The notes under the pieces: generated by a model
What the model was told of the DNA's origin: nothing
Seen by the model: only the letters and a program-made list of their open reading frames with translations
Database searches by the model: none
Shown here: piece by piece, positions 1 to 9,091 of the stretch
How the letters are laid out: each line of letters opens with the position of its first letter
Numbering within the stretch: the stretch's first letter is position 1
Made by a program: the position numbers and the translations under genes
DNA from: Spirochaetales bacterium
Lineage (GTDB): Bacteria > Spirochaetota > Spirochaetia > DSM-2461
DNA: 38,003 nucleotides
Assembly (NCBI GenBank): GCA_016936115.1
Contig: JAFGPQ010000313.1
Location: forward strand, 1-38,003
Direction of reading: 5' to 3'

Positions 1-2
1 CC

Positions 3-686
3 AACGGCTGCGGGAAATCCACCCTGCTCAAGGGCCTTTCCCGGACCCTGCCCCTGCGGTCGGGGGAGGTGACCGTAAAGGGAAGGCCGCTTAAGCATAG
101 GGACGGTAAAAACCTGGCCCGCACTCTGGCTTTTCTGCCCCAGTCTCCCCATATCCCCGATCAGTTTTCGGTCCGGGAGCTGGTCTGCTACGGCCGTTTT
201 CCCCATACCCGCTGGTCCGGAACCCTGTCGAAGCGGGATCATCGCATGATCGACTGGGCCATGGAACAGACCGGGACCGCGAAGTATGCCGACAGGGAAC
301 TGATCCATCTTTCCGGGGGGGAGCGGCAGCGCGTCTGGATAGCCCTGGCCCTGGCACAGGAGGCGGCGATTCTCCTGTTGGACGAGCCGACCACCTACCT
401 GGATATGAGCCATCAGTTTTTGACCCTGGAACTTATAAAGCGGCTGAACCGGGAGATGGGACGGACAGTTCTTATGGTGCTTCACGATCTGAATCAGGCC
501 GCCCGTTATTCGGACATCCTTTTTGTCATGGACCGGGGCCGCCTCATTGCCCGGGGAAGCGCCGAGGAGATCCTGACTGAAGAGCTGCTGCGTTCGGTAT
601 TTTCCCTGAAAACGCGGATTATCCGGGATGAGGAGAACGGCTGTCCCTTCGTGATACCCCTGACAGGTCTGGAGACTAGAGACTGA
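3..686 (+). CDS. Iron-siderophore/cobalamin-type ABC transporter ATP-binding protein (FecE/FepC-like), 5' truncated by window edge
   Basis: Reading frame open from base 3: NGCGKSTLLK (Walker A), LSGGERQRVWIALALAQEAAILLLDEPTTYLD (signature + Walker B), H-loop VLHDLNQAARYSD. Confidence 0.9.
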   Translation, partial: NGCGKSTLLKGLSRTLPLRSGEVTVKGRPLKHRDGKNLARTLAFLPQSPHIPDQFSVRELVCYGRFPHTRWSGTLSKRDHRMIDWAMEQTGTAKYADRELIHLSGGERQRVWIALALAQEAAILLLDEPTTYLDMSHQFLTLELIKRLNREMGRTVLMVLHDLNQAARYSDILFVMDRGRLIARGSAEEILTEELLRSVFSLKTRIIRDEENGCPFVIPLTGLETRD

Positions 687-2514
687 ACGTGATCTGAAGT
701 GAGCCTTTCAGGGGAAAGGGTTCTCCGCCCTGCAGCTTAAGCCGCCAGATGCCGTCTCTCTTCCAGGCTCTCTGTTTCTTGTCCCCTTCGGGAAAGGGGC
801 GGTACTCCTTCTCCCATGAGGGGATGATGCCCTTTACGGTTATGGTCAGTTCTTCTCCGGCCCCGTTGGTAATCCTTACACGACCTTTCTCAATCCGCGG
901 TTCGGCCAGGGACAGTAAATTCCAGATGATCTCCCTTCCCTTTTCGTGGAAGAGCCAGGCGTCGCGCAGGGTCAGAGATTCATCGGTCCAGGTGAAGAAA
1001 CGCTGCCAGGAGATGAGCCGGGCCTCTCCGGGATAGGCTTTCGCGAGATCCAGATGACAGCCCTCGTCTGTGAAATCAAAGCGGCTGCAGCGGTATTCCC
1101 CACCCGGGGACTGGTCGCAGCCGTTGATACGGGGCAGATTGTGCCAGCCGCTCTGCATGGTCCAGATAGTATACCTCTTGTTGTTGAAGGTCTCCCGGGT
1201 ATAGTCGCCCACGCCGGGATCGACCAGGAAGGGAGCCTTTTTCCCGTAGAGAATGAACTGGCCCACATCGTTGTGGTTGTGGCTTTCGTCGTTATGGCCC
1301 CCCTTGCAGGAGAAGGTATAGAGGGGGGTGCGGACTATACCCACCTGAATCAGGGGAAAGTGATCCCGGGAGGGAACATCGGTGGTTTCGGATTCCTCCG
1401 GCCAGTTTATGGTGAGATCCCGGATCTGCCGCTGGGTGGAGAAGGCGTCCAATTCGGGAAAGGAGTCAACCTGGGCTGCTTGATGAAACTTTGTTGCCAG
1501 GGCTTTCATCATCCCATCCCCCATGGCCTCGCCCATGCGGAACATCAGCCCTTCGGGCATGGGATTCAGACGGCCCACGCAGTCGGCGTAATTGATGAAG
1601 TAGTCATCGCAGATATGCATGCGGTAGATGTAGGAACCGGCCTTTTTCAGGAAGTCATCGGTCAGGAGACCGGTTTTGCCGCCTCCCGCCCGGTTAAGGA
1701 TATCCAGGCAGTCGAACAGGGAGCCCACCGCGTGGTCCCAGTAGGAGGGGCCCTCGTCGCAGCCCCCGTCGGCGGGCAGGGCGTCCAGATAGTTGTTCAG
1801 AACCGCCGCCGCTCGGGATACACTCCGTTTCAGAAGGGATTCCTCCTCCTCTATGAGAAATAGGGTATGCAGGTAGTTGTCCGTAATCCAGGGGTTCCAG
1901 TTGTTCAGATGTCTCCCCTGGGGATCGTCGGAAAAGCCCATCCACCAGTGGTCGTCTATTTCCCTGAAGGGATCAAGACAGCGTCGGCGGCATTCGGCCT
2001 TTACCCTTTCCACCAGCAGGGAAGATTCCCTTTCCAGGGGTTCCCTGAGAAGATGAACGGTCAGGGCGAGCAGGGCCGATGTGTTGGCCGCGAAAAGGTC
2101 CACGCTGGTCGGTTCCAGAGGGGGAAAGGAGTTGCCGTGGGGCCAGTTGTGGGCGGGAACCACCCAGCTCCATTCGCCGCACAGGGCGTCCAGGTAATCG
2201 ATGATGCGGTCAAGATAGGCGTCGTCCGGAGCAAGGCAGTAGGCTTTCACCAGATGGATCAGGTTGCTCCGGCGGGCGAAATAGAATTTCTCGAAACGGG
2301 TTCGGTTGCCGGTCCGGTTGAAATCGGCATAGAGGGTGATCGGCAGGGCGGGGAGGGGAGCCCGGAAGGCCGATTCCCCCTCGCGGCGCACCTTTTCGGC
2401 GGCCGCCGGGGGCAGTTCAGTCCAGAGCCTTTCCCCGGCGGGGGGCAGATACTCCCTTCCGGGAAAGGGAAGAACCAGCTGTTCCGATATTCCGGAGAGG
2501 AGTGTCTGCAGCAT
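676..2514 (-). CDS. Heparinase II/III family protein
   Basis: 612 aa ORF; alpha/alpha-barrel N-terminal style plus C-terminal GGHNDESHNHNDVGQFILYGKKAPFLVDPGVGDYTRETF typical of the heparinase II/III domain; downstream of sugar ABC genes. Confidence 0.85.
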   Translation of the reverse strand: MLQTLLSGISEQLVLPFPGREYLPPAGERLWTELPPAAAEKVRREGESAFRAPLPALPITLYADFNRTGNRTRFEKFYFARRSNLIHLVKAYCLAPDDAYLDRIIDYLDALCGEWSWVVPAHNWPHGNSFPPLEPTSVDLFAANTSALLALTVHLLREPLERESSLLVERVKAECRRRCLDPFREIDDHWWMGFSDDPQGRHLNNWNPWITDNYLHTLFLIEEEESLLKRSVSRAAAVLNNYLDALPADGGCDEGPSYWDHAVGSLFDCLDILNRAGGGKTGLLTDDFLKKAGSYIYRMHICDDYFINYADCVGRLNPMPEGLMFRMGEAMGDGMMKALATKFHQAAQVDSFPELDAFSTQRQIRDLTINWPEESETTDVPSRDHFPLIQVGIVRTPLYTFSCKGGHNDESHNHNDVGQFILYGKKAPFLVDPGVGDYTRETFNNKRYTIWTMQSGWHNLPRINGCDQSPGGEYRCSRFDFTDEGCHLDLAKAYPGEARLISWQRFFTWTDESLTLRDAWLFHEKGREIIWNLLSLAEPRIEKGRVRITNGAGEELTITVKGIIPSWEKEYRPFPEGDKKQRAWKRDGIWRLKLQGGEPFPLKGSLQITFSL

Positions 2515-2520
2515 GAGAAA

Positions 2521-3339
2521 TTATCCTTTGATTCCGCTGGAGGTGATACCCTGTATGAAGAAGCGCTGCAGGGAAATGAAAAGGATCATAACCGGGATGA
2601 TGGAGATCATGGCCGCCGCCATCTGGGGGCCGTAGTAGACCATGTACTCGGTGACGAAATCGGTCATTCCCAGGGGCAGGGTCTTGAGCTCCGGACTGGT
2701 CAGATAGATCAGGGCCGAGAAAAACTCGTTCCAGAACCAGCGGAAGGAGAAGATCAGGACCGTGGCGAGCACCGTTTTGGCCAGGGGCATCACTATTTTC
2801 CAGTAAATGAGCCATTCATGGGCTCCGTCGATGCGGGCCGACTCCAGGAGGGAATCGGGAATGGTCATGAAGAACTGCTTGATGAGGAAAGTTCCGAAGA
2901 CCGTAAAGGAAGCCACCATGATCAGAGCCAGGTGGGTGTCGTAGAGACCGAAGGAACGGATGATCATGAACTGGGGAATGATGATGACCTGGATGGGAAT
3001 CATCATGGACATGAGATAGAGAAGGAAGATGGAATCCCGGCCCTTCCATTTGAGTTTTGAGAAGGCGTAGGCTCCGGTGGAGGCCGTTCCCAGCTGAATG
3101 ACCGTACAGAAAAAGGTCACCTTGATGGAGTTCCAGATATAGAGGGGGAACATCTCCAGCTGCTTGAAGTTGAAGAGCCCCGAATTCTCCGTTAAGATGG
3201 CGATAGGTCTATCGAAGATATCAACTTCGTTCTTGAAGGCCGCCGTCACGATGATGTAGATAGGCAGGAGCACGGCCAGGGAGGTGAGGAAGATGATGAC
3301 GGAGGAAATGAGATTGCCGATTTTGAATCTAGATGTCAT
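2521..3339 (-). CDS. Carbohydrate ABC transporter permease (MalG-like, CUT1)
   Basis: 272 aa membrane protein; EAA-type loop ESARIDGAHEWLIYWKIVMPLAKTVLATVLIFSF; operonic. Confidence 0.9.
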   Translation of the reverse strand: MTSRFKIGNLISSVIIFLTSLAVLLPIYIIVTAAFKNEVDIFDRPIAILTENSGLFNFKQLEMFPLYIWNSIKVTFFCTVIQLGTASTGAYAFSKLKWKGRDSIFLLYLMSMMIPIQVIIIPQFMIIRSFGLYDTHLALIMVASFTVFGTFLIKQFFMTIPDSLLESARIDGAHEWLIYWKIVMPLAKTVLATVLIFSFRWFWNEFFSALIYLTSPELKTLPLGMTDFVTEYMVYYGPQMAAAMISIIPVMILFISLQRFFIQGITSSGIKG

Positions 3340-4228
3340 AGGTCACCCACTTTTTCTGATTGTTGAACTGTATGACCGTAATCACAAGTATGATAATGAG
3401 CAGGATAAGAGATTCCGCCGAAGCATAGCCGAAGCGGAAGTTTCTGAAGGAGTTCTGATAGATGTCGTAAACCACCACGTTGGTGCTCCCCGCTGGGCCT
3501 CCCCCGTCGGTGCCGCCGGTCATCATGAAGATCTGGTCGAACACCTTGAAGCTGTTGATGATGCACATGGTCAGGGCGAAGAACATGGTGGGGCTGAGCA
3601 TGGGCAGGGTAACCCGGAAAAACTTCTGAACCCCGTTGGCCCCGTCTATGTCGGCCGCCTCGTAGAGTGAGGAGTTGATGGACTGGAGCCCCCCCAGGAA
3701 GATGATCATATAGTATCCGAAGGACATCCACAGGACCACCATGATAATGGACAGCAAGGCTGTGCTGGGATCGGTCAGCCAGGGCGAGTCGGGCAGGCCG
3801 AAGTACTCCAGTATCTGGTTAGCGACACCCTTTGTGGGGTGGAATATGAGAGAAAAGGCCAGAGAGATACCTACCGAAGAGAGCACGTTGGGCATGAAGA
3901 AGAGACTCCGGAAGAAGGTCTGACCGAGAATATTCCTGTTTAGCAGCATGGCGAAAAGAAGCCCCATGATGATCTGGAGCGACACGCCGATGAGGACGAA
4001 TTTCACAGTGACCACCAGGGACTGGAGAAAGTGCTTGTCCTTGGCGATGGTCAGGTAGTTGTCAATGCCGACGATTTTCCAGTTGGGGCCGCCGGAATAG
4101 TTGGTAAATGAAATAAGAAAAGTTGACAGCATGGGAAAGAAAACGAAGAGAATAAACCCGATAAAGCCGGGCAGCAGAAAGCTGAGCACCGTGGGCCAGG
4201 GGGTTTTCTCCAGGGATTTGGTATTCAT
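3329..4228 (-). CDS. Sugar ABC transporter permease (MalF/UgpA-like, CUT1)
   Basis: 299 aa; EAADIDGANGVQKFFRVTLPMLSPTMFF EAA loop; overlaps the next permease by 11 nt. Confidence 0.9.
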   Translation of the reverse strand: MNTKSLEKTPWPTVLSFLLPGFIGFILFVFFPMLSTFLISFTNYSGGPNWKIVGIDNYLTIAKDKHFLQSLVVTVKFVLIGVSLQIIMGLLFAMLLNRNILGQTFFRSLFFMPNVLSSVGISLAFSLIFHPTKGVANQILEYFGLPDSPWLTDPSTALLSIIMVVLWMSFGYYMIIFLGGLQSINSSLYEAADIDGANGVQKFFRVTLPMLSPTMFFALTMCIINSFKVFDQIFMMTGGTDGGGPAGSTNVVVYDIYQNSFRNFRFGYASAESLILLIIILVITVIQFNNQKKWVTYDI

Positions 4229-4246
4229 TATGTTTTACTCCGAAAA

Positions 4247-4267
4247 GGGGGAGGATGATCCTCCCCC
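4247..4267 (-). terminator. Intercistronic hairpin between SBP and permease genes
   Basis: GGGGGAGGA-TGA-TCCTCCCCC (9-bp perfect stem, 3-nt loop); on the minus strand followed by TTTT. Confidence 0.7.
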
Positions 4268-4279
4268 CGTTTAGGTTTA

Positions 4280-5578
4280 TTAGTTGGTCGTATCTACGAT
4301 AGTCTGCATCTCCGCCTTGAAAGCGGGAATCAGGTCGCTGTCGCCGATTTCACCGAGCAGGTACTTCTCTACGTACTGGCTGATGATCTGTTCGACCTTG
4401 CTGCCGTATTTGGTGTAGTAAAAGGGCTTGACGGGAACGTCTTCGGTGAAGTACTCAAGGGACTTCTTGTCGGGAACGTTGGTGGCGAGAACCTCCATCA
4501 CCTTATCGTCTACCATGGGGGGCAGGAAGCCCATCTTGGCTTCTACCAGTGCGCCGGCGGGGCTGGCCATCCAGGCGAGGACCTCGAAGGCGGCGTCTTT
4601 CTTCTTGGACTTGGCATGAACGTGGCCGAAGGTCGGTGCGCCGATGGAGTTATAGTCGGCGGAATCGCAGGGCAGCCGGGTGATCCTGAAATCATCCAGG
4701 GTGTAATCCTTGATCAGATCCTTGCTGAAGCCGTTCTGAACTGTTCCGGGGAACCATTCGCCGATGAGAAGCATGGGTGCCATGCCGGTGTAGAATACCT
4801 GGGAGTAGTGGGTCTTGGTTACTTTCAGGTCAACCAGTTTGGGAATATCCAGGCCGTCTTCCAGAGTTTTTCTGATCTGGAAAGATTTCAACAGGGAGTT
4901 GTCCACGTCCAGGGAACCGTCTGCATTGATGAAATTCATGCCCTCCTGGGCGGCGGGGTAAACGGAACAGCTGCCCCAGGTATAGAGACAGGAGCCGAAG
5001 GTCTTCTCGTCGTTTTCGGACATCATCTGGGAAATCTCCACGAACTTGTCCCAGGTCCATTCGCCCTTTTCTACCAGTTCGGTGGGAGTGGGAACGCCCT
5101 TGGCTTCGAAGGCCTTGTTGTTATAGTAGGTGTAGTACTTGCCTCCCCGGTGGGGCAGGGCTACTACTTTGCCGTCGATGGCGATGGAAGCGTTCCAGGA
5201 TTTTACCTGATTGTAATCATAGTTGTGGGAAGCGATGAGATCGTCCAGGGGTTCGATATAACCGTTGTTATACTGGGGGAACATATCGGTCTGGGACTTT
5301 TGCATGTAGGCATCCATGGAAATACCGCCGGCGAGCAGAGTAGTGAGCTTTGAACCGTAATCGGCGGGCACGATGTACTTGGGATTGATCTTGACGTTAA
5401 GATCCTGTTCGTTGAAGGTATCGAAAAATCTTGAGTATTCATCGTTACCGTCGGACCAGACATAGAAGTCCACCTTGGTTACTCCGTCTGCGGAAGAGGC
5501 GGGAGCATCTGACTTTCCATTGGCAAAAAGGGAAAGACAGGCAGAAGCCGCAAGAAAAAGGGCGACCCATTTCTTCAT
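4280..5578 (-). CDS. Extracellular solute-binding protein family 1 (CUT1 sugar SBP)
   Basis: Start refined from 5611 to MKKWVALFLAASACLSLFANGKSD, preceded by AAAAGGAGATTTTT RBS; typical SBP sequence; adjacent permeases. Confidence 0.9.
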   Translation of the reverse strand: MKKWVALFLAASACLSLFANGKSDAPASSADGVTKVDFYVWSDGNDEYSRFFDTFNEQDLNVKINPKYIVPADYGSKLTTLLAGGISMDAYMQKSQTDMFPQYNNGYIEPLDDLIASHNYDYNQVKSWNASIAIDGKVVALPHRGGKYYTYYNNKAFEAKGVPTPTELVEKGEWTWDKFVEISQMMSENDEKTFGSCLYTWGSCSVYPAAQEGMNFINADGSLDVDNSLLKSFQIRKTLEDGLDIPKLVDLKVTKTHYSQVFYTGMAPMLLIGEWFPGTVQNGFSKDLIKDYTLDDFRITRLPCDSADYNSIGAPTFGHVHAKSKKKDAAFEVLAWMASPAGALVEAKMGFLPPMVDDKVMEVLATNVPDKKSLEYFTEDVPVKPFYYTKYGSKVEQIISQYVEKYLLGEIGDSDLIPAFKAEMQTIVDTTN

Positions 5579-5667
5579 AAAAATCTCCTTTTGGGTGTGA
5601 TCTGTTGACACATCCGTTTTATGTTTGAACTCATTCTCCCGCCGGATAGGGCTTCCGTCTATTCACC

Positions 5668-5722
5668 GTTTTAACGAAAACTCGGGAATTTGCTCTTTTA
5701 GACTTGTTATTTTAACGAAAAT
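5668..5722. promoter_or_regulatory. Two copies of TTTTAACGAAAA upstream of the SBP operon (putative regulator boxes)
   Basis: GTTTTAACGAAAAC at 5668-5681 and ATTTTAACGAAAAT at 5709-5722, 41 bp apart, same orientation. Confidence 0.55.
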
Positions 5723-7991
5723 TCTGAGGTTTTACCGTGGCGCCGGTACAGGGCGGGAGTCTGGCCGGTTCCCTTTTTGAAGGAGGTGAAAAAGGAGTTG
5801 TAGTTGATATAGCCCGCTTTTTCATAGATCTCCTTTACCGGGAAGTCGGTTTCCTGCAGCAGGCGGCAGGCTTCTTTAAGGCGCAGTTCATTGATTCTAT
5901 CGGAAAGGGAAAGGTGGGAGAACTCCCGGTAGATTTTTCTCAAATGGTTGGCGGACAGTCCCGTATGTTCCGAAAGGCTCTGCACGCAGAAGGAAGGATC
6001 CAGGTAGTGCTTATTGAGATCTTCTTCAATCATCCGGTAATTGATGAGAGTCTTCTGGCCTGAGCGGTTTTTTTCATTGAGGATTTCCGTGAAGATGTCC
6101 GAGAAGAACCGGGAGAAGCTGTCCAGAGTTTCCAGGGTCTGCGGGTTGTTTCTCACCTGGATAAGCAGGGGAAGAACGGGGGAATCCTTTTCGTCCTTGA
6201 GAAGGATGATGAAACGGTAGGCGAAGATGCTGATGAACTGCTGGTAATTGGTGAAGGTTCCCCCCTTGAGATAGGAGAGGATCCCGTTGAATTTGATGCC
6301 GCACCGATCCCTGTCACCCTGACGCAGGCAGGAAAAGAAGTTGTCAATGAAACGGGTGGGCAGGATAGGCTCCGACGGTACAGGGGTTTTCTCCCGGTGG
6401 ATTTTGCCGTAGCCAGTAAGGAATTTGTCCCCGATCCGCTCCTCCGCCTCTTTATAAAGCTGGGGCAGATTCAGGGGCTGGTTCCCTTCCCCGTAGGTGC
6501 AGGCGCATCCCAGGCTGAGAGAGAGGGGCTGGGCAGGTTCAGTTTCCTGTGGAGATTTTCCATGCGTTCCCGGGAGTCCTCTTTCCGGGGAACCAGACAT
6601 ACGAGGTTGCGGCCTGTCATATCGATGAGCAGTTCGTTATTTTCATCCAACTCCTTTTTGATCGCCTCGGTGAGATCCTTACGAAGCCGGCGGAAGCGGC
6701 CGCTCTCCATTTTGGCGCAGCCGTCGAAGAAGTCGTCAATCTGAAAAAGGTAAAGATCGAGCCGGCCCTTCAGAAGATCCTGATCGGCGGGGCGCAACTC
6801 GTCAAGCCAGAAGTGGTACTGATGCCCTTCGAGGAGGGAGTGGAATATCTCCACCCGGTAATCGTCGTTCAGATTGTTCAGGGAATCCTCCAGGCCGTCC
6901 TTTTCGGAAAGGAGATGGAGATACTGTTCCTGTATAAGGGAGATCTCGTTATGTCCTCCCACGGGGGGGGTGTCGCTCTTTTCCCCGGAAGAGACGAAAT
7001 GGAGAAGCCGGTTGATAGGCCTGTAGATAAAGCGGGCGCTGAAATAGGAGAAAAGGAAGGCCAGAAGCATGAAGAACAGCATAACCAGGGTGATGGCTTT
7101 GATAACCTGAAAGATCTCCCGGTTGATTTTTTCCAGGGGCATGATATCAATGAAATACCATCCCAGGCGAAAGTTATACTGATAGGTTATGATGCGGCCC
7201 TCTTCGAAAATGACCCCCTGTTCCTTGTCAATCTCCCTGATTTTCCGGTAGATTCGCTCCGTTTCGCCGAGGGGCATATCCCCGTAACGGGTAATGAATT
7301 GTCCGTACTGGTTGTAGACGAAGACCTCGTCCTCCGAATCGGTCAGCCCCCCCGAGAGAAGGGATTTCACCTCGTCCATATCCAGATTGGCGATAATGGC
7401 GCCCTTGAGGTGGGTGTTCTGGGTGGGGGGCGTTCCCAGGAAGAGGGTGAGGGTGGGTTTTTCCACAAATAGTTCCGACTGGTAGGGGGACAGGGTGAAA
7501 CAGGCCGTTCGGGGCCAGTAGTAATCCACGAATCCCCGGTCGAAATTGGTGAGCATGTCCAGGACTTCCTTGTCATAGAAGGTCTCCGCCGGTTCCAGTC
7601 CCGAGGTGGTGGTCAGAAAGAAATTCATCTGCCCATTATAAAGATAGATGGAGTGAATGAGGGGGTAGGAGAGGAGCAGGTCGTCCAGGGCATCCATTCC
7701 CAGCATGATCTGATAGCGGCTCAGATTCCGGGAGTACATGAGGTTGGTGTAGAAGAAGGTGTTGCTGCTGGCTTCCTTGAGTCCCGGGATAAGTTGGGCG
7801 TGGAGATTATCGAAGAGGTAACTGATCTGGTTGATGGACCTCTGATTATTCCGGGCGAAGGCGTCCGTCATTATATGGGTCGTTTCGTTGGTAAAATAAG
7901 CCGTGGAAATAATAATGAGAAAAAGACAGACAAAGGAGAAGATAAGAAAGATGCTGAAAAAGTACCTTTTGGTGTTTTTGCCGCGGCCCAT
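5707..7991 (-). pseudogene. Membrane-bound AraC-family regulator (TM + extracellular sensor + cytoplasmic domain + HTH_AraC), split by an apparent frameshift at a GA/TC repeat
   Basis: ORF 6471..7991 (TM/extracellular sensor, ends ...NLPSPSLSAWDAPAPTGKGTSP*) and ORF 5707..6600 (C-terminal HTH ...YINYNSFFTSFKKGTGQTPALYRR). Removing one TC unit at about 6517-6525 joins them as ...NLPSPSLSLGCACTYGEGNQ..., about 760 aa. Confidence 0.75.
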
Positions 7992-8053
7992 GGGCAGAGT
8001 ATACCATTAACAGCCCCCTTTCACCAATGGGGTTATTTCGGGCCCCGCCCATT

Positions 8054-8416
8054 CTATCTCATGGAGAGAGCAATTCCCTGAAGGGCGTAATTTTCTTCCA
8101 GAACGACAGTGGCCTCTTCGCTGCTTGTCACATCCGCCCAGCGGGAACAGCTGCTCCCGTCGGTAAAGCGGATATCCAGAGTGTAAACGGACTTCCGGTT
8201 TACCCGGTAGGCCTGGGATTCGGCGGGCTTCAGGTTATTCGTATCCACGGTGCGCACTTCCGTGCCCAGGAGCACTTCCACGCTGGCGATCTCCCGTACG
8301 GTATCGTTTTTTATGGTTATTGTCGCCGGAGACTTGAAAAGTCCGTCGAACATATCACACCCGTTGAAGGTGAGGAAAAGAGCTAATAATAGGTAATGAC
8401 CTGCTTTCATTTTCAT
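8054..8416 (-). CDS. Small putative lipoprotein
   Basis: Start refined to MKMKAGHYLLLALFLTFNGCDMFDG (lipobox-like FNGC); upstream part of the 309 aa ORF is antisense to the NUDIX gene. Confidence 0.65.
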   Translation of the reverse strand: MKMKAGHYLLLALFLTFNGCDMFDGLFKSPATITIKNDTVREIASVEVLLGTEVRTVDTNNLKPAESQAYRVNRKSVYTLDIRFTDGSSCSRWADVTSSEEATVVLEENYALQGIALSMR

Positions 8417-8539
8417 GGAGCCTAATATATCCCTCTCTTTGGAAAAATCATGGTGATTTTGAAGATTATGTGAGGGGGAATAAAAAAGTGCAAATTTGCG
8501 GCCTTTCTCAACCGGGCCCGGCCGTGTTAAGGTAGGGCC

Positions 8540-8995
8540 ATGGGATTTATCTTGAGAAGTCTTTATCTCGGAGCGAAGGTCTACTGGAAGCTGGTGCATC
8601 CGAAGACATCGGGAAGCCGGGTCATGCTCATTCGCGAGGACCGGGTTCTTCTGGTGAAGCACTCCTATCAGGATCTCTGGTTTTTTCCCGGGGGCGGTGT
8701 CAAATGGGGCGAAACCTATGAGGAGACCGCCTACCGGGAAGTGAGAGAAGAGACCGGGGGAGAAGCGTCGGATCTTCGTTTTCTGGGTATCTATAACGAT
8801 TATTGCGACGATAAAAACGACTCCATCGCCCTTTTTATGGGTACGGATTTCACCTTTGCTCCCCGGGGGGACCGGGAGATAGAAGAGGTACGCCTCTTTG
8901 AGGTAAATGAACTTCCCCCAAACCTTTCCCCCGGCTGCCGGCGCCGCCTGGAAGAGTATCTCGCCGGGACTGTTCCATCTCACGGACTCTGGTAA
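8540..8995 (+). CDS. NUDIX hydrolase
   Basis: FFPGGGVKWGETYEETAYREVREETGG matches the Nudix box GX5EX7REUXEEXGU. Confidence 0.92.
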   Translation: MGFILRSLYLGAKVYWKLVHPKTSGSRVMLIREDRVLLVKHSYQDLWFFPGGGVKWGETYEETAYREVREETGGEASDLRFLGIYNDYCDDKNDSIALFMGTDFTFAPRGDREIEEVRLFEVNELPPNLSPGCRRRLEEYLAGTVPSHGLW

Positions 8996-9040
8996 TATTC
9001 AGAATTCACAAAAACAGGTTCAATCTCTCTAAATACGGCT

Positions 9041-9058
9041 GATAAAAGCGGGTTTATC
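9041..9058. promoter_or_regulatory. Inverted repeat upstream of the ytfQ-like gene (putative operator)
   Basis: GATAAA-AGCGGG-TTTATC, 33 bp before the start codon. Confidence 0.4.
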
Positions 9059-9091
9059 CTGAATTCATTCACATTTCAGGAGGAATAGATC

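Noticed and set aside
946-3060. Long plus-strand ORFs (305 and 397 aa) antisense to the heparinase and permease genes
   Set aside because: Shadow ORFs from codon bias; the minus-strand proteins are clearly recognisable.
8417-8983. N-terminal half of the 8054..8983 minus ORF
   Set aside because: Antisense to NUDIX; a lipoprotein signal peptide starts at 8416.
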